Assembly: GCA_963753685.1 (NCBI GenBank) | Contig: CAVWDE010000005.1 | Span: 1-64,000, forward strand | Direction: 5' to 3' | Source: DATAOG01 sp963753685 | GTDB lineage: Bacteria > Pseudomonadota > Alphaproteobacteria > Geminicoccales > Geminicoccaceae | Length of the DNA stretch: 64,000 nucleotides | The notes under the pieces: generated by a model | Told to the model about the DNA's origin: nothing | The model's input: the letters and a program-made list of their open reading frames with translations, nothing else | Databases searched by the model: none | Shown here: in pieces, positions 18,279 to 26,237 of the stretch | Numbering within the stretch: the first letter of the stretch is position 1 | Layout of the letters: every line of letters begins with the position of its first letter | Translations under genes and position numbers: made by a program

Positions 18279-19391
18279 ATGCAGCAGACGATCGAGCATG
18301 CCGAGCGCCACGCCGGGGCGCACCGACCGGCCGAGCCGGATGCGCGGCACTGGGCGATGGCACTGGCCCCCTACCGCGAGCCGAGCCTCGCGCGCAGCCT
18401 GGTCGAGCTCGTCGTCACCCTGGTGCCGTTCGTGGCCTTGTGGCTCCTGATGCTGCTCAGCCTCCGCTATTCCTACTGGCTCTGCCTGCTGCTCGCGGTG
18501 CCGGCCGCGGGCTTCCTCGTCCGCCTGTTCATGATCCAGCACGACTGCGGCCACGGCTCGTTCTTCCGCGGGCGACGCGCCAACGACTGGCTCGGCCGGG
18601 TCCTGGGCGTGCTGACGCTCACGCCCTACGGCTACTGGCGGCGCACCCACGCCATGCACCACGCCACCTCCGGCCATCTCGGCCGGCGCGGCACCGGCGA
18701 CGTCGACACGCTGACCGTGCGCGAGTACCAGAGCCTGCCGGCGTGGCGCCGCGCTCTCTACCGCCTGAAGCGCCACCCGATCGTCGTGCTCGGCGTGGCG
18801 CCGTTCTACCTGTTCGTGCTCAAGCACCGCCTGCCGGTGCGGCTCATGCGCGCGGGCCGCGAACCCTGGCTCAGCGTCATGTCGACCAACCTCGCGATCG
18901 TGGCGGTGCTCGGTCTCCTGGTGGCGCTGCTGGGGCTGCGCGACGTCCTGCTGGTCCAGGCGCCGATCACGCTCCTCGCCTCGTCCGCCGGCGTCTGGCT
19001 GTTCTACGTGCAGCACCAGTTCGAGCGCACGTACTGGGCGTGGGACGCGGACTGGAACCTCCACACCGGCGCCCTGCACGGCAGCTCGCACTACGATCTG
19101 CCGCCCCTGCTGCGCTGGTTCACGGCCAACATCGGCATCCATCACGTCCATCACCTGGCGAGCCGGATCCCCTGCTACCGGCTCGGCGAGCCGCTGCGCG
19201 ACCACCCGAAGCTGCGCGCGGTCAGTCGCCTGACCCTGATGGAGAGCTTCCGCTGCCTGCGTCTCGCTCTATGGGACGAGGACCGGCGGCGCCTGGTGGC
19301 CTTCCGCGATGCCCGCTCTTCGGCAGGCCGCTACGCCCATCTGTCGGCAATCGGCCTGGTCGTCGCCCGCCGAAAGTACGAAGAGAAATAG
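18279..19391 (+). CDS. Membrane fatty acid desaturase
   Basis: 370 residues with the three histidine boxes of di-iron membrane desaturases: HDCGH (in IQHDCGHGSFFRGR), HAMHH (RRTHAMHHATSGH) and HVHH (NIGIHHVHHLASR). Hydrophobic segments near residues 40-85, 195-215 and 220-245 place it in the inner membrane, where it would insert a double bond in acyl chains using oxygen and an electron donor. Start ATG 18279. Preceded by promoter C. The bases after its stop (19378-19500) are duplicated at about 20747-20880. Confidence 0.85.
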   Translation: MQQTIEHAERHAGAHRPAEPDARHWAMALAPYREPSLARSLVELVVTLVPFVALWLLMLLSLRYSYWLCLLLAVPAAGFLVRLFMIQHDCGHGSFFRGRRANDWLGRVLGVLTLTPYGYWRRTHAMHHATSGHLGRRGTGDVDTLTVREYQSLPAWRRALYRLKRHPIVVLGVAPFYLFVLKHRLPVRLMRAGREPWLSVMSTNLAIVAVLGLLVALLGLRDVLLVQAPITLLASSAGVWLFYVQHQFERTYWAWDADWNLHTGALHGSSHYDLPPLLRWFTANIGIHHVHHLASRIPCYRLGEPLRDHPKLRAVSRLTLMESFRCLRLALWDEDRRRLVAFRDARSSAGRYAHLSAIGLVVARRKYEEK

Positions 19392-19433
19392 TACATGGGT
19401 TTCTGAAGTTCCCAAATAAAAGTTCTTAACAAC

Positions 19434-19476
19434 GCTGATGCAGATTAGCGGCGACCGGTCCTTGCAGGCCTAGACT
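19434..19476 (+). promoter_or_regulatory. Dyad operator plus -10, site D
   Basis: GCTGATGCAGATTAGC (19434-19449) and TAGACT (19471-19476), spacing 29.5. Upstream of the lipoprotein gene at 19536. Confidence 0.7.
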
Positions 19477-19535
19477 TATTGTACAACGAACCCCGGGGAA
19501 TGCCCTGGTGTGGTTGATGCAAGGGAGTGCACGCG

Positions 19536-20012
19536 ATGGCAATTTCTTCTCAGTTCTTGTCGACCAACATGCGGGTCGCGGCGGTGCTGGCGACCGTGGC
19601 TGTGGCTGCCTGCGCGTCACCGCACTCGTTACAACAGGTGAGGGCCAACAATCCGAGTGTCACTTACGAGTATAGCGGCGATCAGGAATTGCTTCAGGCC
19701 CAACAGAACGCGGCGACGTTCTGCAATCAGTATCAAGCGGCGCCGCAACCGGCCAGGTTCACGACGGGTTCGAACGGCCAGAACAACAACGTGGTCTTCG
19801 AATGCGGTCCGAACTTGCCGACGACCATGGCGCGTCAGCAGGCGTTCGATCCCAATCTCACTTACAGCTATCGGACGGACCGGGAACTGCTGGACGCGTC
19901 GTGGAACGCCCAGACCTACTGCATGAACAACGGGTCGCAGCGGACGGTTTCGAACATATCCACCAACACGGACGGCTCCAGGACCGTGAGGTTCCAGTGC
20001 GCCCGAGGGTGA
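19536..20012 (+). CDS. Lipoprotein with two internal repeats
   Basis: 158 residues from ATG 19536, 8 bases after AAGGGAG. The signal peptide ends in a lipobox (VAVAACASP), so the mature protein should be lipid-anchored. The mature part is two copies of one motif: VTYEYSGDQELLQAQQNAAT..FCNQY and LTYSYRTDRELLDASWNAQT..YCMNN, each with conserved cysteines that could form disulfides. No named family recognised. Promoter D lies ~55 bases upstream of the start of translation and a hairpin follows the gene. Confidence 0.7.
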   Translation: MAISSQFLSTNMRVAAVLATVAVAACASPHSLQQVRANNPSVTYEYSGDQELLQAQQNAATFCNQYQAAPQPARFTTGSNGQNNNVVFECGPNLPTTMARQQAFDPNLTYSYRTDRELLDASWNAQTYCMNNGSQRTVSNISTNTDGSRTVRFQCARG

Positions 20013-20070
20013 CCTGAATTGCATAGGCTGCAGCCATAACCCCCACGGGGGCCGGGCAGACCCGCCTGAC

Positions 20071-20095
20071 ACCACCAGCCCGACTGGCTGGTGGT
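20071..20095. terminator. Strong hairpin after the repeat lipoprotein gene
   Basis: A perfect 10-bp stem ACCACCAGCC/GGCTGGTGGT with a 5-base loop, 58 bases after the stop codon. No T-run follows, so it may be a weak or Rho-assisted terminator or an RNA-stabilising hairpin. Confidence 0.45.
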
Positions 20096-20436
20096 GAACG
20101 ACGGTCGATCCGTCGGCCTTCACGCGGTGCCACCGACGCAGTTGCCGGTGGGGAGCCCCACGCTTGATGTTGGGTTGGTGGTGGCCGGCACCGTGGTGCT
20201 CACGGGGCTGCCGCTGCTGATCGGGATGCTGAAGCAAGCATCCTGGAAGGCCGTCAGCCCGCTCGGAACCTCCGGCGTGGGAGCGTTCTGAAGCCCACTT
20301 CACAACCGACGATGCGGCCTGCGACCCGTCTCGAGAGGAACGGCCTCAATCTCGGTCATCACAACGATCGCTCGAGGGCCGCTATCGCCCAGGTGGAGCC
20401 GGCAGCAGAGCCTCTGCTGCTGCCGAGCTCGGGCGG
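20096..20436. other. Intergenic region
   Basis: Holds one doubtful frame from GTG 20091 to 20291 with a hydrophobic stretch (VVLTGLPLLIGML) but no ribosome site and a start inside the hairpin; not called as a gene. The remainder is the 3' side of the 24-residue membrane peptide gene. Confidence 0.4.
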
Positions 20437-20511
20437 TCAGCGAAATCCAAGGAAGGACAGCACGGCAAGAACGACGACAACCACGCCAATAATCCAGAAG
20501 ATATTGTACAT
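20437..20511 (-). CDS. 24-residue single-pass membrane miniprotein
   Basis: ATG 20511 follows AAGGA at a good spacing. The product begins MYNIFWIIG, runs as one hydrophobic segment and ends LSFLGFR: a complete transmembrane helix with a short charged C-terminus. Very similar miniproteins occur unannotated in many proteobacteria. A weak dyad (site E) lies ~150 bases upstream. Confidence 0.6.
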   Translation of the reverse strand: MYNIFWIIGVVVVVLAVLSFLGFR

Positions 20512-20634
20512 TCCTTGTCTCCCATCCACTTGTGACGTGGTCTCGCTTGAGCAACCCATCGTCGATGACCCTGCCGGCGCACGCCGCGCCGGATCATCGG
20601 ACAAGCGGCAGCCAGCGCGCCCACAGGGTTCGAC

Positions 20635-20678
20635 ATTTCAGCGCTCGGCGTTCGCCCGGCGCACTAACCGAGATCAGT
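20635..20678 (-). promoter_or_regulatory. Possible dyad operator, site E (weak)
   Basis: On the minus strand ACTGATCTCGGTTAGT (20678-20663), with TGAAAT at 20640-20635 one base off the usual spacing. The dyad is good but the -10 is poor. Would drive the 24-residue miniprotein. Confidence 0.35.
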
Positions 20679-20802
20679 GAACCCCCAAAATTCCCGAGAC
20701 CGGGCCGGAGAGGCGGCAGCCAACCTCCGGGTCGTCGCCGTCCGGAAGTACGAGGGAAGTCGTACATCGGCTTCTGAAATGGCCAAATAAAGTCTTGCGG
20801 GC

Positions 20803-20845
20803 GCTGATGCAGGTTAGCAGTGCCCGATCATCGGCCGCCTAGATT
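20803..20845 (+). promoter_or_regulatory. Dyad operator plus -10, site F
   Basis: GCTGATGCAGGTTAGC (20803-20818) and TAGATT (20840-20845), spacing 29.5. It lies in a ~130-bp segment related to 19378-19500. Upstream of the glycine-zipper lipoprotein gene. Confidence 0.7.
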
Positions 20846-20957
20846 GGGCTCTTCAACGAATTCCGGCCGATGCCCAGGCGTTGCTCAGCGACGCTGGGTC
20901 AAGGGCCCGGTGGCCCTCGGTGCCTGAGTTCGCAAACCCCTTTCCGGTAGACAGATC

Positions 20958-21200
20958 ATGAAACGAATAGCCTTAGCGGCCAGCTTATCCCTTTCGCTCC
21001 TCGCGTTGGGCGCGTGCGGCACCAGCACATCGGATCGTGCCATCAGTGGCGGCGGGATCGGCGCTGGGGCTGGCGCGATCGGCGGCTGGATGCTCGGTGC
21101 TCCGGTCACAGGAGCGCTGCTCGGGGGCGCGGTCGGCGCCGGCGCCGGTGCGCTCACCAAACCGGATCAGATCAATCTCGGCAAGCCTGTCTGGAAGTAG
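20958..21200 (+). CDS. Glycine-zipper lipoprotein
   Basis: 80 residues. Signal peptide with lipobox LALGACGTS, then a glycine-zipper segment (SGGGIGAGAGAIGGWMLGAP, GALLGGAVGAGAGALT) of the kind found in small outer-membrane lipoproteins. It precedes the OmpA-like gene by 40 bases, so the two may be one transcript from promoter F. Confidence 0.7.
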   Translation: MKRIALAASLSLSLLALGACGTSTSDRAISGGGIGAGAGAIGGWMLGAPVTGALLGGAVGAGAGALTKPDQINLGKPVWK

Positions 21201-21240
21201 AACCTTCCGAAGGCAGCTGCGGCAAGTCCTGGAGAGAACG

Positions 21241-21696
21241 ATGGCGGAATTCACGAGATCCTGGCGACCGCTCCTGGCGGCCGTCGGTGTTGCCATGCTG
21301 GCGGCCTGTGCAAATCAGGGCTCGCCGCCGGTGGCGGCTGCAGCGCCGCAAATGGCCGGCGCCTGGTACCAAGTCTTTTTCGACACCGACAAGGCCGACC
21401 TCAGCCCGAGAGGGCAGCTGATCGTGAACAAGGTGGCTGAGGTCGTGACGCACAACGATGAGGTTCGGGTGACGGTCATCGGCAGAACCGATCGCGTCGG
21501 CACCGCAACCGCAAACATGGCTTTGTCGGAGCGGCGGGCGGAGCTGGTGCGCGACGCGCTGATCACCGCCGGCGTACCGTCCGCGCGCATCGACACGAGC
21601 TGGCTCGGCGAGGGCAAGCAGGACGTGCCGACTCTCGACGATGTCGTCAAGCAGCGCAATCGGGTGGTCGACGTCGTCGTCCAAGAGCCCTCGTGA
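21241..21696 (+). CDS. OmpA-family peptidoglycan-binding lipoprotein
   Basis: 151 residues from ATG 21241, with GGAGAG upstream. Signal peptide with lipobox MLAACANQG. Residues ~45-150 form an OmpA C-terminal domain: FFDTDKADLSPRGQLIVNKV, then VTVIGRTDRVGTATANMALS and the conserved RRAELVRDAL and KQRNRVVDVVV. It would tether the outer membrane to peptidoglycan. Same likely operon as the glycine-zipper gene. Confidence 0.8.
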   Translation: MAEFTRSWRPLLAAVGVAMLAACANQGSPPVAAAAPQMAGAWYQVFFDTDKADLSPRGQLIVNKVAEVVTHNDEVRVTVIGRTDRVGTATANMALSERRAELVRDALITAGVPSARIDTSWLGEGKQDVPTLDDVVKQRNRVVDVVVQEPS

Positions 21697-21715
21697 GCGC
21701 GGGGCCCGTTCGCAC

Positions 21716-21925
21716 ATGCGCATGACTCAGATCCTGGGGGCCGTTGCTCTCGTGATCGGCGTGGTTCTCATGGGCCTTGCCTATCACGCCTCGAATGCGC
21801 CGATGGAGCAGGTGTCCAACGCGATTACCGGACGCTTCACCGACCAGACGATGTGGTACCTGATCCTCGGCATTGCCGCCGCCGTCGGGGGTGTCCTGCT
21901 TGTCGCCTTCGGCCGTCGGGGATAG
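21716..21925 (+). CDS. DUF3185 family membrane protein
   Basis: 69 residues with two transmembrane segments (ILGAVALVIGVVLMGLAYHA and WYLILGIAAAVGGVLLVAFG) and the conserved ITGRFTDQTMWY between them, the DUF3185 signature. ATG 21716 and 21722 are both possible; it starts 20 bases after the OmpA-like gene. Confidence 0.7.
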   Translation: MRMTQILGAVALVIGVVLMGLAYHASNAPMEQVSNAITGRFTDQTMWYLILGIAAAVGGVLLVAFGRRG

Positions 21926-22012
21926 AGTGTGGCCAAGCGCGATCGGCACTGCGTGCGGAACCGGCGTGGCAAGGAGCCTGCCTGAAGGCGGCAACGAGAG
22001 AAGGGCACGACG

Positions 22013-22171
22013 ATGAGCGTCGGAACGATCCTGCTGATCATCCTGATCCTGGTGCTGCTCGGCGTTTTGCCGACCTGGCCGCACAGCAGGGGGTGGGGCT
22101 ACTACCCGAGCGGCGGCCTCGGGATCATCATCATCATCATCATCGTGCTGCTGCTCTTGGGACGGCTTTAG
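22013..22171 (+). CDS. DUF3309 family membrane protein (copy 1)
   Basis: 52 residues from ATG 22013. Hydrophobic N-terminus (TILLIILILVLLGVLPTW), the signature HSRGWGYYPSGGLG, and a C-terminal hydrophobic run ending LLLLGRL: the DUF3309 family of tiny inner-membrane proteins. A second copy is at 23321. Confidence 0.7.
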   Translation: MSVGTILLIILILVLLGVLPTWPHSRGWGYYPSGGLGIIIIIIIVLLLLGRL

Positions 22172-22304
22172 GAGCTCCGCGACCACCTTCTGCGAGCGGG
22201 CCAGCAGCAACGCGGCGACGAACGACCGCCAGCAGGGCCACAGTCGCCGCGCGCCCGAGCTCGGCCGCCACATCTTGCTGGCCCGGCCTTGCAGCCGGGC
22301 CGGG

Positions 22305-22634
22305 CTACCGGCTGCTCAGCTTGCCGATCACCACGCCGATGCCGAACGCCGCCAGCAGGCTGATGACGGGACGCGCCTCGATCTGCTGCCCCACGGCGGC
22401 GACCCCCTCGCGGCCGCGTCGGCTGGCCTGGTTGGCGACGTCGTCCCACACCTCGCCCGCCCGGTCGGTCACGCGGCCCACGGCCTTGCGGACACGGCGC
22501 CCCGACGTCTTGACTTCATCGGTGGCGGCATCTCCGAAGGAGCTGACCAGCGAGCTGATCCCCTGGCGCAGGGTGTCAAGCTCCGCTTTGACCGTGTCGA
22601 GCTCGTCTTCCAGATTTCGCTTGGCGACAGCCAT
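22305..22634 (-). CDS. DUF883/ElaB-YqjD-like membrane-anchored protein
   Basis: 109 residues. An N-terminal heptad-rich helix (EDELDTVKAELDTLRQGISS), an amphipathic middle (VRKAVGRVTDRAGEVWDDVA) and a C-terminal membrane anchor (VISLLAAFGIGVVIGKLSSR). This layout matches the DUF883/ElaB/YqjD group, some of which bind ribosomes at the membrane in stationary phase. Start ATG 22634 follows GAGGAAG. It is the only minus-strand gene in this stretch. Confidence 0.65.
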   Translation of the reverse strand: MAVAKRNLEDELDTVKAELDTLRQGISSLVSSFGDAATDEVKTSGRRVRKAVGRVTDRAGEVWDDVANQASRRGREGVAAVGQQIEARPVISLLAAFGIGVVIGKLSSR

Positions 22635-22696
22635 GTATCTTCCTCTGCTCTACGTGTGGGAACCATCAGATCATCTGCGGAATAAGCATCGACGGC

Positions 22697-22739
22697 GCTG
22701 ATCCAGATTAGCGGGGCGCGGTCACTGCCGGACTAGATT
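22697..22739 (+). promoter_or_regulatory. Dyad operator plus -10, site G
   Basis: GCTGATCCAGATTAGC (22697-22712) and TAGATT (22734-22739), spacing 29.5. Upstream of the entericidin-CsbD pair. Confidence 0.7.
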
Positions 22740-22800
22740 TGGCTGTGTCGAAGAACTCCAGGGATTCCCCGGCGTGTTCGACGCAACGAGGGAGCACACG

Positions 22801-22959
22801 ATGTACAAGCGACTGGTCATCACTTCGTTGACTTTGCTGGTCCTGGTCGGATCGGCGGGGCTGCTCGGCGCCTGCAACACGACCGCAGGTGCCGGCAAGG
22901 ACATGTCGGCCGCGGGCACCGCGATCGAGAACAGCGCCGAAAAGAACAAGAGCTACTAG
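22801..22959 (+). CDS. Entericidin A/B-like lipoprotein
   Basis: 52 residues from ATG 22801 (GAGGGAG upstream). Signal peptide with lipobox GLLGACNTT and a short mature part DMSAAGTAIENSAEKNKSY matching entericidins, small envelope lipoproteins induced in stationary phase. One base separates its stop from the CsbD start, so the pair is an operon under promoter G. Confidence 0.75.
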   Translation: MYKRLVITSLTLLVLVGSAGLLGACNTTAGAGKDMSAAGTAIENSAEKNKSY

Positions 22960-22960
22960 C

Positions 22961-23134
22961 ATGGACAAGGATCGGGTCGAGGGTGCCGCCAGGCAGGCCA
23001 AAGGCGCCGTCAAGGAGGCCGTCGGCAAGGTGGTGGGCGATGCCAAGCTGCAGGCCGACGGCAAGGCCGACCAGGCGGCAGGCAAGGTCCAGAACGCGGT
23101 CGGCGGGCTCAAGGACGCGATCCGCAAGGCTTGA
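22961..23134 (+). CDS. CsbD family stress-response protein
   Basis: 57 residues, soluble, rich in Ala, Lys and Gly with the CsbD pattern DRVEGAARQAKGAVKEAVGK and a second repeat KADQAAGKVQNAVGGLKDA. Co-transcribed with the entericidin-like gene. Proteins of this family accumulate under general stress; molecular role unknown. Confidence 0.8.
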   Translation: MDKDRVEGAARQAKGAVKEAVGKVVGDAKLQADGKADQAAGKVQNAVGGLKDAIRKA

Positions 23135-23320
23135 GGAAGTCCCGGAAGAGCCGGGACGCGCCGCGCCTGCAACTCGCCTTTGTGGGGGTTCGACCGGTTC
23201 AGGCCTTGTAGCGGCCGCAGCGAGCGGCGTGGACCTGTCCGATGCGGTGCCCCGCCTGGGCGAAAGCTTCCAGGGAAAGCGCCGTCCTGTGCGGTCGGTG
23301 TTCAGCGAAAGGGATCGACG

Positions 23321-23476
23321 ATGCTTGGGACCGTTCTGCTCGTTCTGCTCGTTCTGCTGGTCATTGGCGCGCTGCCGACGTGGGGCCACAGCCGAAACTG
23401 GGGCTACATGCCGAGCGGCGGCCTGGGTCTGATCGTGATCGTTCTGCTCATCCTGGTGCTCATGGGCAGGCTCTGA
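23321..23476 (+). CDS. DUF3309 family membrane protein (copy 2)
   Basis: 51 residues from ATG 23321. Hydrophobic N-terminus (LLVLLVLLVIGALPTWGHSR), signature NWGYMPSGGLGL and a hydrophobic end LVLMGRL. Paralogous to the protein at 22013. GAAAGGGA precedes the start. Confidence 0.7.
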   Translation: MLGTVLLVLLVLLVIGALPTWGHSRNWGYMPSGGLGLIVIVLLILVLMGRL

Positions 23477-23655
23477 GCGAGGGCCACGTCAACCGCCAGC
23501 GCTCACGGCCCGCGCGCGCTGGCAGGCCGCTCGATAGCCCCATCCGAGGCCCTTGCCCAGCCTGCGACGCCGTCGGGTCCGGACGGCGTCGCGCACTCTC
23601 TGAAAACTCGCGGCGCGGTCGCGGGGGCGGCGGAAGCTTACCGAGCGGAGGCCAG

Positions 23656-24174
23656 ATGCTCGAGACCATCGGCACCGTCATGATCGCAGCCGCGATCGTG
23701 GTTCTCCTGATCCTCATGGCGCTCGCCTACCGGCGGGGCGGCGCCGAGCGGCGTCCGGCGGTCGCCGAGACGATCATCGCCGGCCTCGCGGCGGTGCTCG
23801 CGATCGGCCAGGGTCTGGCCGAGTTCGGGACGAGCCGCTCCGCGGGCGAGCCCCACGCGATGCTCGAGGTCGGCCGGTTCGGCATGGTCGGTGGCGCGTT
23901 GGTCCTGATGTGGCTCTGGGCCCGTCTGGAAGCGTCGGGGCCGGATCTCGCCATAGCCACCCGGGCGGCATGGCAAGCTCCGCAAGACCCGCGCCCGCCG
24001 AAGAGATCAACTGACGTTTCAAGTTTTAACTTCGCAGCTCGATGTAAATACCAAATCTGGTTCCCATATGTCATTAGAAACCGATGTGATTTGGCCAATC
24101 GGTCGAAATTATCGGGGCGTCTTTCCGAATTCGGCGAGCCGGTGTGTCTTCGCCGAATTCAGACCCTCCGGTGA
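23656..24174 (+). CDS. Hypothetical membrane protein
   Basis: 172 residues from ATG 23656, GGAG upstream. Hydrophobic segments near residues 5-26 (VMIAAAIVVLLILMALAY), 38-52 (ETIIAGLAAVLAIGQG) and 72-90 (FGMVGGALVLMWLWARLEAS). The region after residue ~115 (CKYQIWFPYVIRNRC) has a different, less GC-rich composition and may be readthrough into non-coding DNA after loss of the original stop. Family not recognised. Confidence 0.5.
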   Translation: MLETIGTVMIAAAIVVLLILMALAYRRGGAERRPAVAETIIAGLAAVLAIGQGLAEFGTSRSAGEPHAMLEVGRFGMVGGALVLMWLWARLEASGPDLAIATRAAWQAPQDPRPPKRSTDVSSFNFAARCKYQIWFPYVIRNRCDLANRSKLSGRLSEFGEPVCLRRIQTLR

Positions 24175-24205
24175 ATAGGCACATGCCAAGATGGAGAGAC
24201 ATCTG

Positions 24206-24523
24206 ATGCCCGTGCGCACGAGCCGCAAGACCGTGACCTTCACGCGGCCGTTTTCTTTGAGCGGGATCGACGAGGTGCAACCGGCCGGTTCCTACACGGT
24301 GGAGACCGACGAGGAGGAGCTGCCAGGGCTGTCGTTTCCCGCCTATCGGCGCATCGCGACCCTGATCCTCCTGCGCTCGCAATGCGCCGGACGGGTCGTG
24401 GAGGAGGTTGTCGACATCGATCCGCTCGAGCTGCACGCAGCTCAGGAACAGGATGCCGGCCGCCACACCTTGGCCGACTATCACAGCGGCTATCTCGCCC
24501 GGAGCAGCGGCTTGATGAACTGA
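24206..24523 (+). CDS. Conserved hypothetical protein
   Basis: 105 residues from ATG 24206, with GGAGAG 7 bases upstream; ATG 24191 is also in frame. The core is TVTFTRPFSLSGIDEVQPAG, SYTVETDEEELPGLSFPAYR and RRIATLILL, a small conserved domain common in rhizobial-type genomes. The last residues (DYHSGYLARSSGLMN) resemble the C-terminus of the Crp/Fnr protein at 16347 (EFHSGYLDQSNGPGL), which may reflect a shared 3' segment. Confidence 0.6.
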   Translation: MPVRTSRKTVTFTRPFSLSGIDEVQPAGSYTVETDEEELPGLSFPAYRRIATLILLRSQCAGRVVEEVVDIDPLELHAAQEQDAGRHTLADYHSGYLARSSGLMN

Positions 24524-24679
24524 AGACCGCGCCAGCCCGTTAAGAAGGCCGCCGCGCCCCGCCGCGAGATGAAATCGGCGCGGTCTCCAGGATCCCCGAT
24601 CGACGGCTTTCTCTGGCCCCTCTGAGCGGCGAGGTCGAGCCAAGCCGGTGGACGCCAGGCAAACTTCAGGAGACGAGTC

Positions 24680-24814
24680 ATGCACGGACATAAGATCAGA
24701 CTGAATAGCGCAACCTACTCATCGATCGCCGACTGGGTCAGGCTGAACAGCAGCGAGTTGACCTGGATCGCCCTGGTGACCGTCGTCCTGATCGCCGCCG
24801 GGATGTCGCGGTAG
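24680..24814 (+). CDS. 44-residue hypothetical membrane peptide
   Basis: ATG 24680 follows CAGGAGACGA at a good spacing. The product begins MHGHKIRLNSATYSS and has one hydrophobic segment (WIALVTVVLIAAGM) before ending SR. No family recognised. Confidence 0.45.
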   Translation: MHGHKIRLNSATYSSIADWVRLNSSELTWIALVTVVLIAAGMSR

Positions 24815-25188
24815 ACGCACGAGCCAACGACATTGGCGGCTCTGTTGACGGCAGTGCTATGCCGATGTGAGCGCGGTTTCGCTCCGGCCCTGGCCTCGCG
24901 CTCGCTGATCCAGGCGCCGCCCAAGCGCTCGCCTGGTCGGTCGACGTCTGGCTGTTTTCCGCAAGTCCCATGCAGGTCTCGAGACGATTCGCGAGCTCCG
25001 GCTGCGCCGTCGAGCCGAATCTTGGTGCCGCGCTGATTCAGATTAGCAGAGCGGATCGCCGGCGCGGCTAAGAATGGCGGTCAAGGATTCGCCGCTCCGC
25101 CCGACGCCTGCGGCACGGACGCCAGGGTCGGCGGGCGTTTCAGCCAGATCTGCTTCAGTGCGAGGCAGACCGCTCCAGAGAGGTTGCC
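24815..25188. other. Intergenic region with promoter H
   Basis: 374 bases without a supported gene. It holds promoter site H at 25032-25074, followed by a ~115-base leader to the next gene. Confidence 0.5.
25032..25074 (+). promoter_or_regulatory. Dyad operator plus -10, site H
   Basis: GCTGATTCAGATTAGC (25032-25047) and TAAGAA (25069-25074), spacing 29.5. Upstream of the membrane protein gene at 25189. Confidence 0.65.
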
Positions 25189-25662
25189 ATGCAACAGCAT
25201 CAAAACCAAAGTCTAGCGCAGCGCTTCGAACAGTACCGGCCGAGCAAGACGGCGCTCTTCTGGGCCTGCGGCGGCTGCGTCGTGCTCGCCACCATCGTCG
25301 GCTTCTCCTGGGGCGGCTGGGTGACCGGCGGCACGGCCCGGGAGATGGCGGCCGACTCGGCTTCACAGGCACGCCAGGAGCTGGCTGCGGTCGTCTGCGT
25401 CGATCGCTTCATGGCCGCGCCGAACGCCGGCGCCCAGCTCACCGCGCTGAAGCAGATCACCTCCTCCTACGGCCAGAGCAAGTTCGTCGAGGACGGCGGC
25501 TGGGCGATCATCGTGCCGGCGAGCGCTACCACGACCGACTACGAAGCGCGTGGCAATGACCGCAAGGCGGCCGGGCTATGCGCTGAGGAGCTCGCGAAGC
25601 GCGAGCTGGCCGCGTCTGGCAAGGCCGCTCAGGCCGGCGCCGACGCGACCAAGGCACAATAG
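25189..25662 (+). CDS. Single-pass membrane protein
   Basis: 157 residues from ATG 25189 with GAGAGG upstream. One transmembrane segment near residues 22-45 (LFWACGGCVVLATIVGFSWG), then a periplasmic-type domain with two cysteines (AAVVCVDRFMAAP and AAGLCAEELAKR) and an Ala/Lys-rich end. The conserved block SSYGQSKFVEDGGWAIIVP is seen in small alphaproteobacterial proteins of unknown role. Under promoter H. Confidence 0.6.
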   Translation: MQQHQNQSLAQRFEQYRPSKTALFWACGGCVVLATIVGFSWGGWVTGGTAREMAADSASQARQELAAVVCVDRFMAAPNAGAQLTALKQITSSYGQSKFVEDGGWAIIVPASATTTDYEARGNDRKAAGLCAEELAKRELAASGKAAQAGADATKAQ

Positions 25663-26237
25663 CGCCGCGTGAGGGCACGGCGCGCGCGACAGCACCAACT
25701 TGAGTGAACCCCGTTTTGCGGCGGGCTCGACGATGCCCCTCTCGAGGGAGCAGCTTCGCGTCGATCCGGCCCGCCGAGGCGACGTCGCGCGGCCTCGGCT
25801 CCGCGCAGCAGCCTCCGATCCGCGCGAGCCGGTCACGCGGCGGGCGGCGGCGCTCGAGACCCTGTTCGGGATCGATTGGCAGCGCAGCGCCCGCAGGTGG
25901 CCCCGGAACCTGGCACTCACTGCCGAAAGTTACCGGCGCGCCCGGATCGTGGTCGAGCACGTTCTGGCGCCGGAGCTGGCCGCGCCGCTCACTCTTCTCG
26001 CTGCTCGGTACGCCTGAGGCGGGGGCCTTTCGGCAGGTGACGGGGCTAGCATCCGCACCGGCCGACCGCGACTGGAGGGCATGCTGATGGAAGCGCTCGC
26101 TTACGCCTGCCGCAGCACGCGTCCGCCCGTCTCACCGGCAGCGTGGGCGACCCGACACATCCTGAGAGTCGGGCCAAGCCGCGCAGATCAGAAACACTGG
26201 AAGACACCTGCAGATATCGACCAGAGAGGGCAGCCAA
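25663..26237. other. Region before hflK
   Basis: Contains a possible frame 25700-26017 (non-ATG start; LETLFGIDWQRSARRWPRN) with no family and no ribosome site, so not called. The rest is the hflK leader, in which I see no clear promoter. Confidence 0.35.

Noticed and set aside
20091..20291. Possible 66-residue membrane protein
   Set aside because: Starts inside a hairpin without a ribosome site.
25700..26017. Possible 105-residue protein
   Set aside because: Non-ATG start, no ribosome site, no recognisable family; kept only as a note.
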